9,007 nucleotides of DNA from CAYRKT01 sp964425005 (lineage in GTDB: Bacteria > Synergistota > Synergistia > CAYRKT01): positions 1-9,007 of the forward strand of contig CAYRKT010000062.1 of NCBI GenBank assembly GCA_964425005.1, given 5' to 3'. Shown one piece after another: positions 7,907-9,007 of this stretch (positions within the stretch are counted from its first letter, which is position 1; the number at the start of each line of letters is the position of its first letter). The translations under genes and the position numbers were made by a program. The notes under the pieces are model-generated. The model searched no databases, was not told the origin of the DNA, and worked only from the letters and a program-made list of their open reading frames with translations.

Positions 7907-8578
7907 CTACACGCCAGATGGCAGCCCGAAGTCCCCTCTGACCAGTGGATCGCCTAGGTGGGAGACGTCGTTCCAGAGGAGCAAGCTAGCTCCCCAGCTG
8001 CCCACCTGGAAGACGCTCAGGGAGGCGTTGTCCAACCGCAAAGACCAAAGGGCCGAAGCTCCGATCCCCAGCAGGACGCAGGCGAAGGCCCTTATCACTA
8101 CGCCGTGGGAGACCACCAGGACCTTTCTGGCCCCTCCCAGGGGGCTTAGCCTGCCCATCACCTCCTCGGAGAGAAAACCGGAGACCCTGGACATGAGCGA
8201 CGAGAAACCCTCGCCACCTGTGGGGCTCCAGGCGAAGGGGTTGTTGAACCACCTCCTCCTGTCTTCCCCGAAGAGCTCCTCCACCTGGGACACGCTCAAA
8301 CCCTCCCATCTCCCGAAGTTCAGCTCGCAAAGCCTCTCGTCGGACCTCAAGGGCTCCCCGGACCTCAGGGAGGAGGCCAGGATCTCGGCCGTCTCCAGGG
8401 CTCGCCTCAGCGGGCTGGAGTAGAAGAGGTCGAAGAAGAGCCCGGAGAGCCTAAGGCTCAGCGCCCTCGACTGGCTCCTGCCCACCTCTGAGAGGGGGGT
8501 GTCCGTCCTGCCCTGATATATGAAGCCGTGGTTCCAATCGGTCTGGCCGTGCCTGACCAGATAGAGGGTTACCTCCAA
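7907..8578 (-). CDS. Histidine phosphatase superfamily protein (CobC/GpmB-like)
   Basis: Acid-phosphatase-type enzyme that works through a phosphohistidine intermediate. With a TTG start at 8578 it has 223 residues and opens MEVTLYLVRHGQTDWN, the usual family N-terminus; GGAGGTG (8585-8591) lies six bases upstream. A TTG at 8599 would add seven residues but lacks a ribosome site. Visible catalytic parts: RHG with nucleophile His10, the arginine motif YSSPLRRALETA (53-64), the acid/base Glu85 in CELNFGRWEG, and the second histidine His158 in VVSHGVVIR. Length and motifs match alpha-ribazole phosphatase (CobC) and the broad-specificity GpmB-like phosphatases. It is too short for a classical cofactor-dependent phosphoglycerate mutase (about 250 residues). 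No cobalamin gene is nearby, so the substrate stays open. It is the first gene of the series leading into tamB, whose start is only a few bases after its stop. I infer cotranscription but no functional link to the envelope genes. Confidence 0.92.
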   Translation of the reverse strand: MEVTLYLVRHGQTDWNHGFIYQGRTDTPLSEVGRSQSRALSLRLSGLFFDLFYSSPLRRALETAEILASSLRSGEPLRSDERLCELNFGRWEGLSVSQVEELFGEDRRRWFNNPFAWSPTGGEGFSSLMSRVSGFLSEEVMGRLSPLGGARKVLVVSHGVVIRAFACVLLGIGASALWSLRLDNASLSVFQVGSWGASLLLWNDVSHLGDPLVRGDFGLPSGV

Positions 8579-8584
8579 GGGACG

Positions 8585-8591
8585 CACCTCC
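8585..8591 (-). promoter_or_regulatory. Ribosome binding site deciding the TTG start at 8578 of the phosphatase gene
   Basis: GGAGGTG is a near-perfect Shine-Dalgarno sequence six bases before TTG 8578. It lies downstream of the alternative TTG 8599, so it cannot serve that start. The resulting protein begins right at the conserved first beta-strand. Confidence 0.65.
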
Positions 8592-8616
8592 GAAGGCAAG
8601 GGGGAAAACCGAAGCT

Positions 8617-8625
8617 ATGATACCA
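8617..8625 (-). promoter_or_regulatory. Possible extended -10 promoter for the phosphatase-tamB-bamA operon
   Basis: TGGTATCAT has the form TGnTATnAT of an extended -10 element. It lies just after the tRNA terminator and about 40 bases before the phosphatase start. No -35 hexamer is seen at the proper distance, where the terminator stem lies. It is the only candidate I see in this short gap; the alternative is readthrough from the tRNA promoter. Confidence 0.3.
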
Positions 8626-8626
8626 C

Positions 8627-8652
8627 AAAAAAAGCCCCCCTCGCGGGGGGGC
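8627..8652 (-). terminator. Intrinsic terminator after the tRNA cluster
   Basis: On the minus strand a seven-base-pair G+C stem (GCCCCCC pairing with GGGGGGC) closes a five-base loop CGCGA and is followed directly by seven T residues. It starts five bases after the CCA end of tRNA-Thr. The plus strand has no T tract on the other side, so it works for leftward transcription only. Confidence 0.9.
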
Positions 8653-8656
8653 AACC

Positions 8657-8732
8657 TGGAGCCAGCGGGCGGACTCGAACCGCCAACCTGTGCATTACGA
8701 GTGCACTGCTCTACCTCTTGAGCTACGCTGGC
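8657..8732 (-). tRNA. tRNA-Thr (anticodon CGU)
   Basis: A full cloverleaf of 76 bases, CCA included. The acceptor stem GCCAGCG pairs with CGCTGGC, the discriminator is T and CCA is encoded. The D arm is GCTC...GAGC. The anticodon stem GTGCA/TGCAC closes the loop CTCGTAA with anticodon CGT, which reads ACG threonine codons. The T arm is GGCGG-TTCGAGT-CCGCC. It is the last of three tRNAs read leftward from one promoter. Confidence 0.96.
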
Positions 8733-8740
8733 TTAGCCTC

Positions 8741-8816
8741 TGGCGGTCCCAACGGGATTCGAACCCGTGCCGCCGCCTTGAAAGGGCGGTGTCCTGGACC
8801 TCTAGACGATGGGACC
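8741..8816 (-). tRNA. tRNA-Glu (anticodon UUC)
   Basis: A 76-base cloverleaf with encoded CCA. The acceptor stem GGTCCCA pairs with TGGGACC, and the discriminator is G. The anticodon stem CCGCC/GGCGG closes the loop CTTTCAA with anticodon TTC, reading both glutamate codons. The T arm is ACGGG-TTCGAAT-CCCGT. The D arm GTC...GAC is the short form usual for tRNA-Glu. Eight bases separate it from tRNA-Thr and two from tRNA-Lys. Confidence 0.97.
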
Positions 8817-8818
8817 GA

Positions 8819-8894
8819 TGGTGAGCCGTGCAGGAATCGAACCTGCGACACCCGGATTAAAAGTCCGGTGCTCTACCTACTGAGCTAACGGCTC
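8819..8894 (-). tRNA. tRNA-Lys (anticodon UUU)
   Basis: A 76-base cloverleaf with encoded CCA. The acceptor stem GAGCCGT pairs with ACGGCTC, and the discriminator is A. The D arm is GCTC...GAGC. The anticodon stem CCGGA/TCCGG closes the loop CTTTTAA with anticodon TTT, reading both lysine codons. The T arm is GCAGG-TTCGATT-CCTGC. It is the first gene after the promoter at 8916-8945. Confidence 0.97.
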
Positions 8895-8915
8895 AGACGC
8901 TTCGACAGCTCTATG

Positions 8916-8945
8916 AATATACAATCCCCGCTGGAAGCTTGTCAA
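8916..8945 (-). promoter_or_regulatory. Sigma-70-type promoter of the tRNA cluster
   Basis: On the minus strand a perfect -35 TTGACA (8940-8945) and a -10 TATATT (8916-8921) are separated by 18 bases. Transcription would begin near 8909, about 15 bases before tRNA-Lys. The -35 lies in the left arm of the inverted repeat. The match is strong, as expected for stable-RNA genes. Confidence 0.75.
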
Positions 8946-9007
8946 CGGCGCGGGGGCGAGGGCAGCTCAAGCCCCATCCCCCCTCTCGCCCCCGCGCCGT
9001 TGACAAG
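8938..9007. repeat. Perfect 23-bp inverted repeat with outward-facing TTGACA in each arm
   Basis: The left arm (8938-8960) and right arm (8985-9007) are exact reverse complements over 23 bases, separated by 24 bases of pyrimidine-rich sequence. Each arm holds TTGACAAG at its outer end, preceded by CCCCCGCGCCG. The left hexamer is the -35 of the tRNA promoter; the right hexamer (9000-9005) points out of the window. There is no T tract, so it is not an intrinsic terminator. It reaches exactly to the last base, so the right arm may extend further. Confidence 0.85.

Noticed and set aside
7907..8578. Phosphoglycerate mutase (gpmA)
   Set aside because: It is shorter than the cofactor-dependent mutase and fits the general phosphatase branch better, so no glycolytic role is claimed.
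8938..9007. Inverted repeat as an intrinsic terminator
   Set aside because: The stem is long, but no T tract follows on either strand and the arms contain -35 hexamers.

Overview
The window is G+C-rich bacterial chromosome carrying an outer-membrane biogenesis cluster. Every gene I can support reads on the minus strand. The combination of a short BamA with three POTRA domains, a full-length TamB, a small sigma factor between them and tRNA genes with encoded CCA fits a diderm outside the Proteobacteria. Synergistota is my best guess, but it rests on gene content and general resemblance, not on a search.

In transcription order (right to left): at the right edge lies a perfect 23-bp inverted repeat (8938-9007) with a TTGACA hexamer facing outward in each arm. 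The left-facing hexamer is the -35 of a good promoter for three tRNA genes: Lys(UUU), Glu(UUC) and Thr(CGU). These end in a strong intrinsic terminator (8627-8652). About 50 bp further on starts a tightly packed gene series: a histidine-phosphatase-superfamily enzyme, tamB, a sigma-70-family factor of 183 aa, a single-pass membrane protein with a long Ser/Pro/Gly-rich exported part, bamA, and an exported protein of unknown function that runs off the left edge. Gaps between these genes are about 5 to 43 bp and several ribosome binding sites overlap the preceding stop codon, so this is very probably one operon.

How it fits together: BamA inserts beta-barrel proteins into the outer membrane. TamB spans the periplasm and, in lineages without TamA, is thought to work with BamA. 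The sigma factor and the single-pass membrane protein between them have the order and topology of a sigma/anti-sigma pair, which would let the cell tie transcription to the state of the envelope. That pairing is inference and is the most interesting idea in the window. The long plus-strand reading frames are antisense shadows of these genes. No CRISPR array, insertion sequence or rRNA was seen, and no stretch longer than 300 bases lacks a gene.
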